Below, piece by piece: positions 1 through 7,425 of a stretch of 44,163 bases of DNA. Made by a program: the position numbers and the translations under genes. Origin of the DNA: Burkholderiales bacterium (lineage in GTDB: Bacteria; Pseudomonadota; Gammaproteobacteria; Burkholderiales; Burkholderiaceae_C); the NCBI GenBank assembly GCA_026954015.1, contig JAIXLP010000091.1:20920-65082 (forward strand), read 5' to 3'. The notes beneath the pieces are model-generated. The model was not told the DNA's origin, did not search any database, and was given only the letters and a program-made list of their open reading frames with translations. Each line of letters starts with the position of its first letter. The first letter of the stretch is position 1.

Positions 1-831
1 CCGCCCATCACGCATTACGAGAACTTCCCCGTCGCCTCGTGGCTGTGCCCGCCGCGGCTGCGCGCGCCCATCGCCGCGATCTACCACTTTGCGCGCACGG
101 CGGACGACCTGGCCGACGAAGGCGACGCCACCGCCGCGCAGCGCCTGGCGGATCTGCGCGCCTACCGCGCCGACCTGCTCGCCTGTGCCCAGGGGCGGCC
201 TGCCAGCGCGCGCTGGCCGCAAGTGTTCGCACCACTGGCCGCAGCCATCGCGCACCATGGCCTGCCCGTTGCGCTGCTCGCCGATCTGCTGGACGCCTTC
301 GAGCAGGACGTGGTGATGACGCGCGACGGCAGCACCTACCCCGACCGCACCGCGCTGCTGGACTACTGCCGCCGCTCGGCCAACCCCGTCGGGCGGCTGC
401 TGCTGCACCTGTACGGCATGGGCGACGAGGCGGCGCTCGCGCAGAGCGACGCGATCTGCACCGCCCTGCAGCTCATCAACTTCTGGCAGGACCTGAGCGT
501 GGACCTGCCGCGCGGGCGGCACTACCTGACCGATGCCGACTGCGCCGCGCACGGCGTGGTGCGTGCCGACCTGGCGGCGCAGCGGCGCACGGACGCGAGC
601 GACGCGCTCATCCTCGACTGCGCCGCCTGGGCACAGGCGCTGATGCGCCAGGGCGCGCCGCTTGCGCGCCGCCTGCCCGGGCGCATCGGCTGGGAGCTGC
701 GCCTCGTCGTGCAGGGCGGACTTGCGGTGCTCGGCCAGGTGCGGGCGCTGCGCGGCGCGAGCCTGTGCGTGCGCCCGCGCCTGCGCGCCTGGCACGCGCC
801 ACTGCTGCTCGCGCGCGCGGCGCTGATGTAA
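1..831 (+). CDS. hpnC: Squalene synthase HpnC (hydroxysqualene-forming branch), 5' end missing
   Basis: The frame is open from base 1 and lacks its start, so a short N-terminal piece lies outside the window; 276 residues are visible. It belongs to the trans-isoprenyl diphosphate synthase (squalene/phytoene synthase) family. The first Asp-rich motif is seen as TADDLADE near visible residue 35 and the second as NFWQDLSVD near residue 161; both bind Mg-diphosphate. N-terminal HYENFPVASWLCP is typical of HpnC. In the HpnCDE route HpnC converts presqualene diphosphate, made by HpnD, to hydroxysqualene, which HpnE reduces to squalene for hopanoids. The gene is followed by hpnD on the same strand after 109 bp that contain a dispersed repeat (837-892). 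Assignment rests on motifs plus the adjacent hpnD and hpnE. The reaction is known for the family, not shown here. Confidence 0.93.
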   Translation, partial: PPITHYENFPVASWLCPPRLRAPIAAIYHFARTADDLADEGDATAAQRLADLRAYRADLLACAQGRPASARWPQVFAPLAAAIAHHGLPVALLADLLDAFEQDVVMTRDGSTYPDRTALLDYCRRSANPVGRLLLHLYGMGDEAALAQSDAICTALQLINFWQDLSVDLPRGRHYLTDADCAAHGVVRADLAAQRRTDASDALILDCAAWAQALMRQGAPLARRLPGRIGWELRLVVQGGLAVLGQVRALRGASLCVRPRLRAWHAPLLLARAALM

Positions 832-836
832 TCCTC

Positions 837-892
837 TATTGATAGCTGCTCGCGCTTGCTGCACGAGCGCTGGAGGCCGGTTTGGCTCAAAA
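837..892 (+). repeat. Dispersed palindromic repeat, copy A (hpnC-hpnD gap)
   Basis: This copy reads GATAGCTGCTC-GCGCTTG-N5-CGAGCGC, then GGAGGCC and TTTG. It can fold as a short hairpin around GCGCTTG. It starts 5 bp after the hpnC stop and fills about half of the hpnC-hpnD gap, so it is probably transcribed within the operon. Six further copies lie in this window (10575, 23480, 26904, 31245, 34971, 42963). Confidence 0.8.
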
Positions 893-940
893 CCTCGCCC
901 CGAGGGAGGATGCGCGAGCGCATGGGACAATCGCCCCCCG

Positions 941-1780
941 ATGACCCCCGAGCAGTACGTCCAGGACAAGGCCGCCGCCTCCGGCAGCAGCTTCTATTAC
1001 GCCTTCCTCTTCCTGCCGCGCGAGCGGCGCGCCGCGATCACCGCGTTCTACGCCTTCTGCCGCGAGGTGGACGACGTGGTCGACGAGGTGCGCGAGCCGA
1101 GCGTCGCGGCGGCCAAGCTCACGTGGTGGCACGGCGAGGTCACGCAGGCGTTCGACGGCCAGCCCACGCACCCGGTGATGCGCGCGCTGCTGCCGCACGC
1201 GGGCGCCTACCGCATCCTGCCCGAGCAGTTGCACCGCATCATCGAGGGCTGCGAGATGGACCTCCAGTACGACGGCTACGAAGACTTCGAGGGCCTGGCC
1301 AACTACTGCCACCACGTCGCGGGCATCGTGGGCGAAGTCTCGGCGCGCATCTTCGGCCAGCGGGACGAAGCCACGACGCAGTACGCACACAAGCTGGGAC
1401 TGGCGCTGCAGCTCACCAACATCATCCGCGACGTGGGCGAGGACGTGCGCCGCGGCCGGGTGTACCTGCCGCAGACCGAGCTGCGCCAATTCGGGGTGAC
1501 GCCCGAAGACCTGGCCCAGCGCCGCTACGGCGCGCCCTTCACCGCGCTGATGCGCCACCAGGCCGAGCGCGCGCGCCGCACCTACGACGAGGCGCTGGCG
1601 CTGCTGCCCGCGCAGGAGCGGCGCAGCCAGAAGCCGGGGCTGATGATGGCCAGCATCTACCGCACGCTGCTCGCCGAGATCGAGGCCGAGGACTTTCAGG
1701 TGCTGCACCAGCGCATCGCGCTCACGCCGCTGCGCAAGCTCTGGCTGGCGTGGAAGGTGCAGGCGCTGGGCACGCTGTGA
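941..1780 (+). CDS. hpnD: Presqualene diphosphate synthase HpnD
   Basis: HpnD condenses two farnesyl diphosphates to presqualene diphosphate, the first committed step of the bacterial HpnCDE squalene pathway, at the cytoplasmic face of the membrane. The protein has 279 residues, the usual family length. The Asp motifs are DDVVD at residues 44-48 and NIIRDVGED from residue 160; YAFLFLPRERR and YHHVAG-type segments fit squalene/phytoene synthases. I chose the ATG at 941 because it gives the conserved start MTPEQYVQDKAAASGSSFYY. The longer frame from 839 would read through the repeat and a GC-rich leader. No good Shine-Dalgarno precedes 941, but a GACAAT hexamer at 926-931 ends 9 bp before it, which could be a -10 box of a nearly leaderless message. 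The stop overlaps the start of hpnE by 4 bp (GTGA). Confidence 0.93.
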   Translation: MTPEQYVQDKAAASGSSFYYAFLFLPRERRAAITAFYAFCREVDDVVDEVREPSVAAAKLTWWHGEVTQAFDGQPTHPVMRALLPHAGAYRILPEQLHRIIEGCEMDLQYDGYEDFEGLANYCHHVAGIVGEVSARIFGQRDEATTQYAHKLGLALQLTNIIRDVGEDVRRGRVYLPQTELRQFGVTPEDLAQRRYGAPFTALMRHQAERARRTYDEALALLPAQERRSQKPGLMMASIYRTLLAEIEAEDFQVLHQRIALTPLRKLWLAWKVQALGTL

Positions 1781-3141
1781 AGGTCTGCGTCGTCGGCGCG
1801 GGCTGGGCGGGCTGCGCGGCGGCGCTGCAGGCCGCGCAGGACGGCCACCACATCACGCTGATCGAGGCGGGCCGCGCCCCCGGCGGGCGCGCCCGCACCG
1901 TGCAGGCCACGCGCGCCGACGGCAGCACCGCCCGCCTGGACAACGGCCAGCACATCCTCATCGGCGCCTATGCCGCATGCCTGCGGCTCATGCGCCTTGT
2001 GGGCGTGGACCCGGCTGCCGCGCTGCACCGCGAGCCGCTCGCGCTCGTGTACCCCGACGGCGACGGCATCGCCCTGCCCGACCTCGCGCCGCCCTGGGAC
2101 GCGCTCGTGGGCATCGCCCGCGCGCGCGGCTGGCCCTGGCGTGACAAGGCCGCGCTGCTCGCGCGCGCCGCGCGCTGGCGCGCCAGCGGGTTTCGCTGCG
2201 CGCCCGCCGCCACCGTCGCCGAAGTCTGCGCGGGCCTGAGCGCGCGCCTCGTGGAGGGTTTCATCGCGCCGCTGTGCGTCTCCGCGCTCAACACCCAGCC
2301 CCATGAGGCCAGCGGCCAGGTCTTCCTCACCGTGCTGCGCGACAGCCTGTTCGCCGGGCGCGGCGGCTCACACCTGCTGCTGCCGCGGGTGCCACTGGGT
2401 GCGCTGCTGCCCGAGCCTGCGCTGGCCTGGCTCGCGCAGCGCGGCCACGCGGTGCGTCTGGGCCAGCGCGCGCGCCAGCTCGCCCACGGGCCGGACGGCT
2501 GGCAGGTGGACGGCGAGGCCTACGATGCCGTGCTGCTCGCCTGCCCCGGCACCGAGGCCGCGCGGCTCGCCGCCGAAGCCGCCGCGCCCGCCACCCTGCG
2601 CACGGCGCTGGGCGCCTGGGCCGACACCGCCGCGCGCCTGCGCCACGCCGCCATCGCCACCGTATACGCCGAACTGCCCGGCGCGCGGGGCCCGCTGCTG
2701 CCCCGCGCCATGCTGGCGCTGCGCGCCACACCCACCCGCCCGGCGCAATTCGTCTTCGACCGCGGCCGGCTCGGGGGGTCGGCGGGCATCCTCGCCTTCG
2801 TCGTCAGCGCCTTCACCGGCGAGCGCGAGGTGCTGCCCGACCAGGTGGTTGCGCAAGCCCGCGAACAGCTCGGCCTCGCGGGGCTGCGGCCCCTGCAGAC
2901 CGTCGTCGAGCGCCGCGCCACCTTCCTGTGCACCCCCGCCCTCACGCGCCCGCCCCCTGCCATCGCGCCGGGGCTGTACGCCTGCGCTGACTACGTGGCC
3001 GGGCCCTACCCCGCGACGCTCGAAGGCGCGGTGCGCGCGGGCATAGACGCCGCTGGTACCGCTGCGCATATGATGGACCGCCCTGCAGGCGGTATTACCC
3101 GGGGCGCAGACCGCCCCATGACGAGCGCCCCCCGCAGATGA
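1777..3141 (+). CDS. hpnE: Hydroxysqualene dehydroxylase HpnE
   Basis: HpnE is an FAD-dependent amine-oxidase-fold enzyme that reduces hydroxysqualene to squalene, completing the HpnCDE route to the hopanoid precursor. The start is GTG at 1777, overlapping the hpnD stop as GTGA, which suggests translational coupling. The Rossmann FAD motif VVGAGWAGCAAA starts at about residue 5, followed by IEAGRAPGGRART (the GG doublet of this family). The C-terminal FAD segment CADYVAGPYPATLEGAVRAG is intact. The protein is 454 residues. The last 20 or so residues (HMMDRPAGGITRG and on) are not part of the conserved fold and are encoded by a stretch able to form an ACCGCC/GGCGGT hairpin. The gene may have been extended or its end altered when the low-GC patch downstream arrived. 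The patch begins right after the stop. Confidence 0.92.
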   Translation: MKVCVVGAGWAGCAAALQAAQDGHHITLIEAGRAPGGRARTVQATRADGSTARLDNGQHILIGAYAACLRLMRLVGVDPAAALHREPLALVYPDGDGIALPDLAPPWDALVGIARARGWPWRDKAALLARAARWRASGFRCAPAATVAEVCAGLSARLVEGFIAPLCVSALNTQPHEASGQVFLTVLRDSLFAGRGGSHLLLPRVPLGALLPEPALAWLAQRGHAVRLGQRARQLAHGPDGWQVDGEAYDAVLLACPGTEAARLAAEAAAPATLRTALGAWADTAARLRHAAIATVYAELPGARGPLLPRAMLALRATPTRPAQFVFDRGRLGGSAGILAFVVSAFTGEREVLPDQVVAQAREQLGLAGLRPLQTVVERRATFLCTPALTRPPPAIAPGLYACADYVAGPYPATLEGAVRAGIDAAGTAAHMMDRPAGGITRGADRPMTSAPRR

Positions 3142-3173
3142 GGCCAATCCGCTCCACGTTGCATCGAATAGCC

Positions 3174-3359
3174 ATGAAGCACCTACCTACCCCCGCAACG
3201 AAACGCCGGACCTTGCTGTTCACACTCGCAAGCCTGTCGCTGTCTTTCGCGCTACCGGTCACCATCAAGCACGGTATTGCGTTACGCCACCTGGATTCCG
3301 ACAAGGGATACGTCGTGCTGGACGGATGGGTACTGCCCACGTCGTATTTCCGGGATTGA
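3174..3359 (+). CDS. Small protein with one N-terminal membrane or signal segment, unknown function
   Basis: A 61-residue protein if started at ATG 3174. A longer 73-residue version starts at ATG 3138, overlapping the hpnE stop as ATGA. Neither start has a clear Shine-Dalgarno, so the choice is uncertain. The protein has a basic stretch KRRTLLF, a hydrophobic segment LLFTLASLSLSFALPV, and a polar tail ending GYVVLDGWVLP. A Tat-like or simple membrane anchor is possible. It ends 2 bp before the GMC oxidoreductase start. That spacing suggests that it is a partner, perhaps an anchor or export subunit, as small subunits accompany some periplasmic GMC dehydrogenases. This is inference from position only; I do not recognise the family. 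Base composition is lower in GC than hpnE, as in the genes downstream. Confidence 0.45.
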   Translation: MKHLPTPATKRRTLLFTLASLSLSFALPVTIKHGIALRHLDSDKGYVVLDGWVLPTSYFRD

Positions 3360-3361
3360 CG

Positions 3362-4798
3362 ATGCTGATCGATTTCTCGAAAACCCGCCAACTGCCGGCG
3401 TTCGACATTTGCATCATCGGCGCGGGCCCCGCCGGCATCACCCTGGCCACCAAACTGCAATCCACCGGCCGGAAAATCGGATTGATCGAAGCAGGCGGCC
3501 TCGAATTTTCCGAAAAATCGCAATCACTGTACCGGACGGAGTCCGTCGGTCGCAATCTGTACGCCGAACTATCCAGGCTGCGCTACTTCGGCGGTACCTC
3601 CAACCACTGGAGCGGACGCTGCCGCCCCTTCGTACCCGAAGATTTCAAGCCCAACCACATCGGCGACCTGCCCGGCTGGCCCATCACGTTCGACGAATTC
3701 AACCACTACCTGCCCGAGGCCATGAAGATCGTGGACCTGCCGGAGTCAGGCTTCTTCAAGACCGCTACGCGACCATTTACCGGCAGAGAATTCGAAAGCG
3801 ACGAACACGCCTTGAGCCCTCCCACGCGGTTTGCCACCAAATACCTCCAGGAGATCCAGCAGGACGCCAACATCACGCTGGTACTGAACTGCAACCTCGT
3901 GGATCTGGCCTTTGACCCCGCATCGGGCGCAGTCACGCAAGCCATCGTCAGCGATTACGAAAAGAAAAGAAGCGCTATCGAAGCAAAAACGTTCGTGCTC
4001 GCAATGGGGGCCATAGAAAATTCGCGACTGCTGCTGAACAGCGCATCACTGATGTCCTTGGCCGAACTGAAGGCCATGGTTGGCGTTGGGTTCATGGAGC
4101 ACATGAACGTCGAAATGGGGAAGTTCATCCTCCGCGGCGAATCGGACTGGGATTCCGGCGGATATTTCACCAGTGCGGCTTTCGTCGAAGAACAGCATAT
4201 AGGCCGCGGCAACGTTACCTTCGGCGTTCTGCAAGAAATCAAGTCATACGGAAGAACGGCAAAAATCAAGACCTTCCTCAAAGGGCTCGCGTGCCGCATG
4301 GAAATCACGGAAAAAATCCAGTTTCTCCAATCCATCAATTGCCCCGGCCAAGGTGTGATCACCACCCTGCTCGAACAGGCACCGCTCAAGAACGGCAGCC
4401 GTATTTCGCTCTCCGATCAAACGGATTTCCTGGGTTTGAAAAAGGCGCGCATCGACTGGATCGTCTCGGACGACGACATACGCACCATCCGAACCATAGG
4501 GAAGGAAGCCGCCAAGGCGTTCGCCCGCTCCGGCCTGGGGCTCGTCAAACTGCACCCCTACATGTACAATGACGACGAGTTCATTCCCTTGAGCCCGCAC
4601 GCCCACCACATGGGCGGCACACGCATGTCGGCCACGCCTGCGGGGGGCGTCGTCGACACGAATCTCAAGGTGTTTGGAACCAGGAACCTGTATGTCGCCG
4701 GGAGCAGCGTTTTTCCCACCGGCGGCGGCGGCAACCCGACCATGCCCCTCCTTCAGCTGGCGCTCAGGTTGTCAGAGCACTTGCAATCCACGCTGTAG
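3362..4798 (+). CDS. GMC-family FAD-dependent oxidoreductase
   Basis: A 478-residue flavoprotein of the glucose-methanol-choline oxidoreductase family. The FAD-binding motif CIIGAGPAGITLATKL spans about residues 17-32. YFGGTSNHWSGRCRPF matches the GMC substrate/FAD loop, and the C-terminal block with SPHAHHMGGTRMSA, NLYVAGSSVFPTGGGGNPT and LQLALRLSEHL is the usual GMC_oxred_C end, with the catalytic His probably in HAHHMGG. The substrate (an alcohol or sugar) cannot be told. I chose ATG 3362 because MLIDFSKTRQLPAFD leads straight into the Rossmann strand; an upstream in-frame start at 3326 lies inside the preceding small gene. GC content is visibly below the surrounding genome. Together with the small protein and the methyltransferase it forms a probably acquired patch. 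No polysaccharide or other biosynthetic genes accompany it in this window. Confidence 0.85.
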   Translation: MLIDFSKTRQLPAFDICIIGAGPAGITLATKLQSTGRKIGLIEAGGLEFSEKSQSLYRTESVGRNLYAELSRLRYFGGTSNHWSGRCRPFVPEDFKPNHIGDLPGWPITFDEFNHYLPEAMKIVDLPESGFFKTATRPFTGREFESDEHALSPPTRFATKYLQEIQQDANITLVLNCNLVDLAFDPASGAVTQAIVSDYEKKRSAIEAKTFVLAMGAIENSRLLLNSASLMSLAELKAMVGVGFMEHMNVEMGKFILRGESDWDSGGYFTSAAFVEEQHIGRGNVTFGVLQEIKSYGRTAKIKTFLKGLACRMEITEKIQFLQSINCPGQGVITTLLEQAPLKNGSRISLSDQTDFLGLKKARIDWIVSDDDIRTIRTIGKEAAKAFARSGLGLVKLHPYMYNDDEFIPLSPHAHHMGGTRMSATPAGGVVDTNLKVFGTRNLYVAGSSVFPTGGGGNPTMPLLQLALRLSEHLQSTL

Positions 4799-4965
4799 GC
4801 ATCGTTATTGAGCAACAATATTTTTGTGCCTGATGCAGACCAGTCCGTGGGCCAGCCTTCCGGCCCGTTGGGACCTTGAAAACAGGGATTGCGACAAATC
4901 CACCGAGGCATCTACATAGTTTTATCTTATCAACGCGATCCACTCAAAAATTTCGGTAGAAAATA

Positions 4966-5958
4966 ATGTCAAAAACGGAAGACACCCCAACATGCCCCAT
5001 TTGTGGGCAAAACGGGAATTTCCTGTTCGAAGTACCATGTGATCATGCCAGACCAAAAAATAGCAACCCATATAAAATATACTGGTGCGCTCCGTGCAAT
5101 TTCGGGTTCTTGTTTCCGCGTCCTTCCAGGGATGAAATTTCAGAATTCTATAAAATAGAATATTATACACACACCGCGGAAGCCACTGACAACACGGCCA
5201 CCCAATCATTCTTTGATCGTGCACGGATACATGCTGCCTGGCGCATCGACAACGAAGACCGGCGAGACAATGACGAATATTTCCGATCTCTGCGTAGAAG
5301 CGGAGCATCAATCCTCGAAATCGGTTGCGGCAACGGCTCCAATCTGCTGCGATTCCAGGCAGAAGGATTCGAAGTAACAGGAGTGGAGCCAGACAAGGAA
5401 GCGTTAAGCACCTCCCGACGGCAAGGGCTGACGGTCTACGACGGGACCGCTGAACTTTTACCTCAAGAAATAACCAAAAATAAGTATGACGTTGTATTGA
5501 TTTCTCACGTATTGGAACACTGTCTAGACATTCGTGCAGCGGTATTGAATGCACGAGCAATCTTGAAGCAGGGCGGCTACCTGGTCATAGAAGTGCCGAA
5601 CCATCAAAGCCTGGGGTTCAAAGAGCAAATGGGAGGATGGCCATTTTCTGACATCCCAAGACACCTCAATTATTTCACCGGGAATAGTTTGAAGAAATTG
5701 CTGATGGACAACAATTGTGAAATTTTGGAAACCAGGCATAGCGGTTTCATACATCAATTTTCGAATTCCTGGTTAGCCCATGAGAAAAAAGTCTGGAATG
5801 TTCTACACAAGGCAAGTGATACACCAGAGAAAGAGCCACATTATAAAATCCGAGCCTGGAAACTCATCCTCAGATCGATGTTCGCTTCGAGACCCGAAAA
5901 GTATTATTCGGTCAGAGTTATTGCTCGCCCAAAAAAAATCCAGAGTGCTAATGATTGA
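4966..5958 (+). CDS. Class I SAM-dependent methyltransferase with N-terminal zinc ribbon
   Basis: A 330-residue protein. An N-terminal zinc ribbon has Cys pairs CPIC (residues 10 and 13) and CAPC (41 and 44). A Methyltransf_23-type Rossmann domain follows: motif I ILEIGCGNGSNLL from residue 116, the acidic end of strand 2 in VTGVEPDKEAL, DVVLISHVLEH, and GGYLVIEVPNH. HLNYFTGNSLKKLL is a further segment typical of this group. Such proteins are common in sugar and surface-polysaccharide gene clusters, but the substrate here is unknown. The gene is the most AT-rich in the window (about 45% GC by eye), with AAA and ATA codons rare elsewhere here, and lies 167 bp after the GMC gene in AT-rich DNA. 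Recent acquisition is likely. Function beyond methyl transfer is not inferable. Confidence 0.85.
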   Translation: MSKTEDTPTCPICGQNGNFLFEVPCDHARPKNSNPYKIYWCAPCNFGFLFPRPSRDEISEFYKIEYYTHTAEATDNTATQSFFDRARIHAAWRIDNEDRRDNDEYFRSLRRSGASILEIGCGNGSNLLRFQAEGFEVTGVEPDKEALSTSRRQGLTVYDGTAELLPQEITKNKYDVVLISHVLEHCLDIRAAVLNARAILKQGGYLVIEVPNHQSLGFKEQMGGWPFSDIPRHLNYFTGNSLKKLLMDNNCEILETRHSGFIHQFSNSWLAHEKKVWNVLHKASDTPEKEPHYKIRAWKLILRSMFASRPEKYYSVRVIARPKKIQSAND

Positions 5959-6069
5959 GATTACATGTCGCATCCCATGTGGTCATATCTCCCGTAGAAG
6001 CTGGGCACTCTTGCAGGCAGGAGAGGTCATGCACAGCGTCCTGGAGTCTCCATCGGCATGAGTGAAGTC

Positions 6070-6278
6070 CACGCGCAAGTGCGCATCACACCGCGCACAA
6101 GGGTCGCATCAGAGCGACGGCCGGGCTCACGAGCAGGGCGGGCAGCGTGTCAAAGCCGCCGCAGCTCACCCGCAGAAGGTGGGCGCGAGCGCGAGGTTCG
6201 GCGTCAATCTCTTCTACGCAAGCGACACGCCGAATGCGACGAACTCGCCTCCGGCAATGGTGCGACTCCACTGACCGG
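6070..6278 (-). pseudogene. Decayed fragment of a second yihY copy
   Basis: Read on the minus strand, this stretch matches codons of the intact yihY at about 7890-8110. TIAGGEFVAFGVSLA, followed by a stop and then KRLTPNLALAPTF, parallels LAGGAFVALGVSLA, KKGLALYLASVPTY. By eye about three quarters of bases agree over the best 65 bp, with a one-base deletion upstream and several stops. The match begins at the 3' end of the diguanylate cyclase pseudogene (near 6278) and fades toward 6070. This explains most of the otherwise empty DNA between the methyltransferase and the cyclase remnant. It is read as a leftover of a tandem duplication. Confidence 0.6.
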
Positions 6279-7425
6279 CAGGGCATGGATCACCGTCCGG
6301 TGGCGCCCGCTGTTCTTGGCCTCGTAAAACGCACGATCCGCGCTGGAAAGCAGTACATCGGACGCCGGGCACCAGCGGCTGGTGGTGCTTGCCACGCCGA
6401 CGGAGCAGGTGACCGGTCTGGGCAAACCCTCGACGCGCAATGCGGCCAGAGACTGGCGCAATTTTTCGGCGAGCAGGTACGCGGCGTCCGCCGCGGTGTG
6501 CGGCAGCAGCACGGCAAATTCCTCGCCGCCCAGGCGCGCCAGCACATCGGTCCGGCGCAGGCTGCACTTCATGTGCTCCGACACCGCGCACAGCACGCGA
6601 TCCCCAACCGGGTGGCCAAACTCGTCATTGACGGCCTTGAAGTGGTCCAGGTCGATCATCAGCGATCGACATCGCCACGCCCAGGCGCGCGGCGCGTGCC
6701 TGCTCCATCTCGGCCTGCCGCATGAATTCCCGGCGATTGAGCAGGCCGGTCAGCGGATCCTGCACCGCCAGCCGGAGCAGTCGTGCGTTGCTTTCGGCCA
6801 GCGCCTGCTGCAGCAATTCGGTCTGCACGAACCGGCGCCACAGCGTGCAGCCGACGAACACCGCGACGATGAAGGCGCTGACGGCGTTCATGCGTCCGCT
6901 GGCCAGCCAGGAAGAATTCGGCGCGCCAAGCCGCAGCACCCACATCACCCCGAACCACGCAGCCTCCTGCAGCGCCAGCACCCAGCGTCAGTCAAACAAA
7001 AAGATGATGGCGGCGCCGACGCTTGCCACGATGTGGGCGTTCACGCCCATGCCCACCGCCTGATCGATGTAGACGAGCACCAGCGACCAGCCCAGCGCCA
7101 GCACGCTGGCGACCGGCGCCAGCCAACGCCCGCTCAACGACAACCCGGGCACCGCAAGCGCCCGCCGGGCCCATCCGGCGAACACGAGCATCACCACCGC
7201 CATCGCGCCATGCGCCAGCGCGATGCGCCGCGCCCACTGCGCCTGCGGCGCGCTGTCGAACTGCACGAGAGAGAAGACCAGCACGTTCAACAGATTGACG
7301 GCCAGCACACACTACGCCGCCATCCAGGCGACCTTCTGGTTGCGTTGCAATGCGGCGCGCTTCACGCGGCGGTCTTCTTCAGACCAACGCCGCAGTGCGC
7401 GAGCAAGGGCGACCGGCGTCTTCAT
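6204..7425 (-). pseudogene. Membrane diguanylate cyclase, broken by two stops and a frameshift
   Basis: The reading frame starts at ATG 7425, overlapping the yihY stop as ATGA, and begins MKTPVALARALRRW. An in-frame TAG at 7312-7314 interrupts it after 37 codons. It continues with hydrophobic segments (VLAVNLLNVLVFSLVQ, LAHGAMAVVMLVFAGWA, LALGWSLVLVYIDQA) to an in-frame TGA at 6988-6990. It continues again through TELLQQALAESNARLL and DPLTGLLNRREFMRQ to a frameshift near 6660. In the next frame follow MIDLDHFKAVNDEFG, ARLGGEEFAVLLP and ADRAFYEAKNSGRHR. Joined together these make a multi-pass sensor plus GGDEF domain with an intact GGEEF motif. Homology ends near 6276; the frame then runs into the yihY fragment and stops at 6204. 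Three independent lesions make sequencing error unlikely. It was once coupled to yihY. Confidence 0.85.

Noticed and set aside
856-3141. Single 761-codon frame across hpnD and hpnE
   Set aside because: The first part is an out-of-frame shadow of hpnD; only the portion from GTG 1777 is homologous to HpnE.
4805-4825. TATTG-AGCAA-CAATA hairpin followed by T5 after the GMC gene as a terminator
   Set aside because: The stem is only five mostly A/T pairs, too weak to call although the T-run is suggestive.
6988-6990. In-frame TGA in the cyclase pseudogene as a selenocysteine codon, given selD in the window
   Set aside because: The same frame also carries a TAG and a frameshift, the position is not a redox site, and no SECIS-like stem or Sec machinery is seen.
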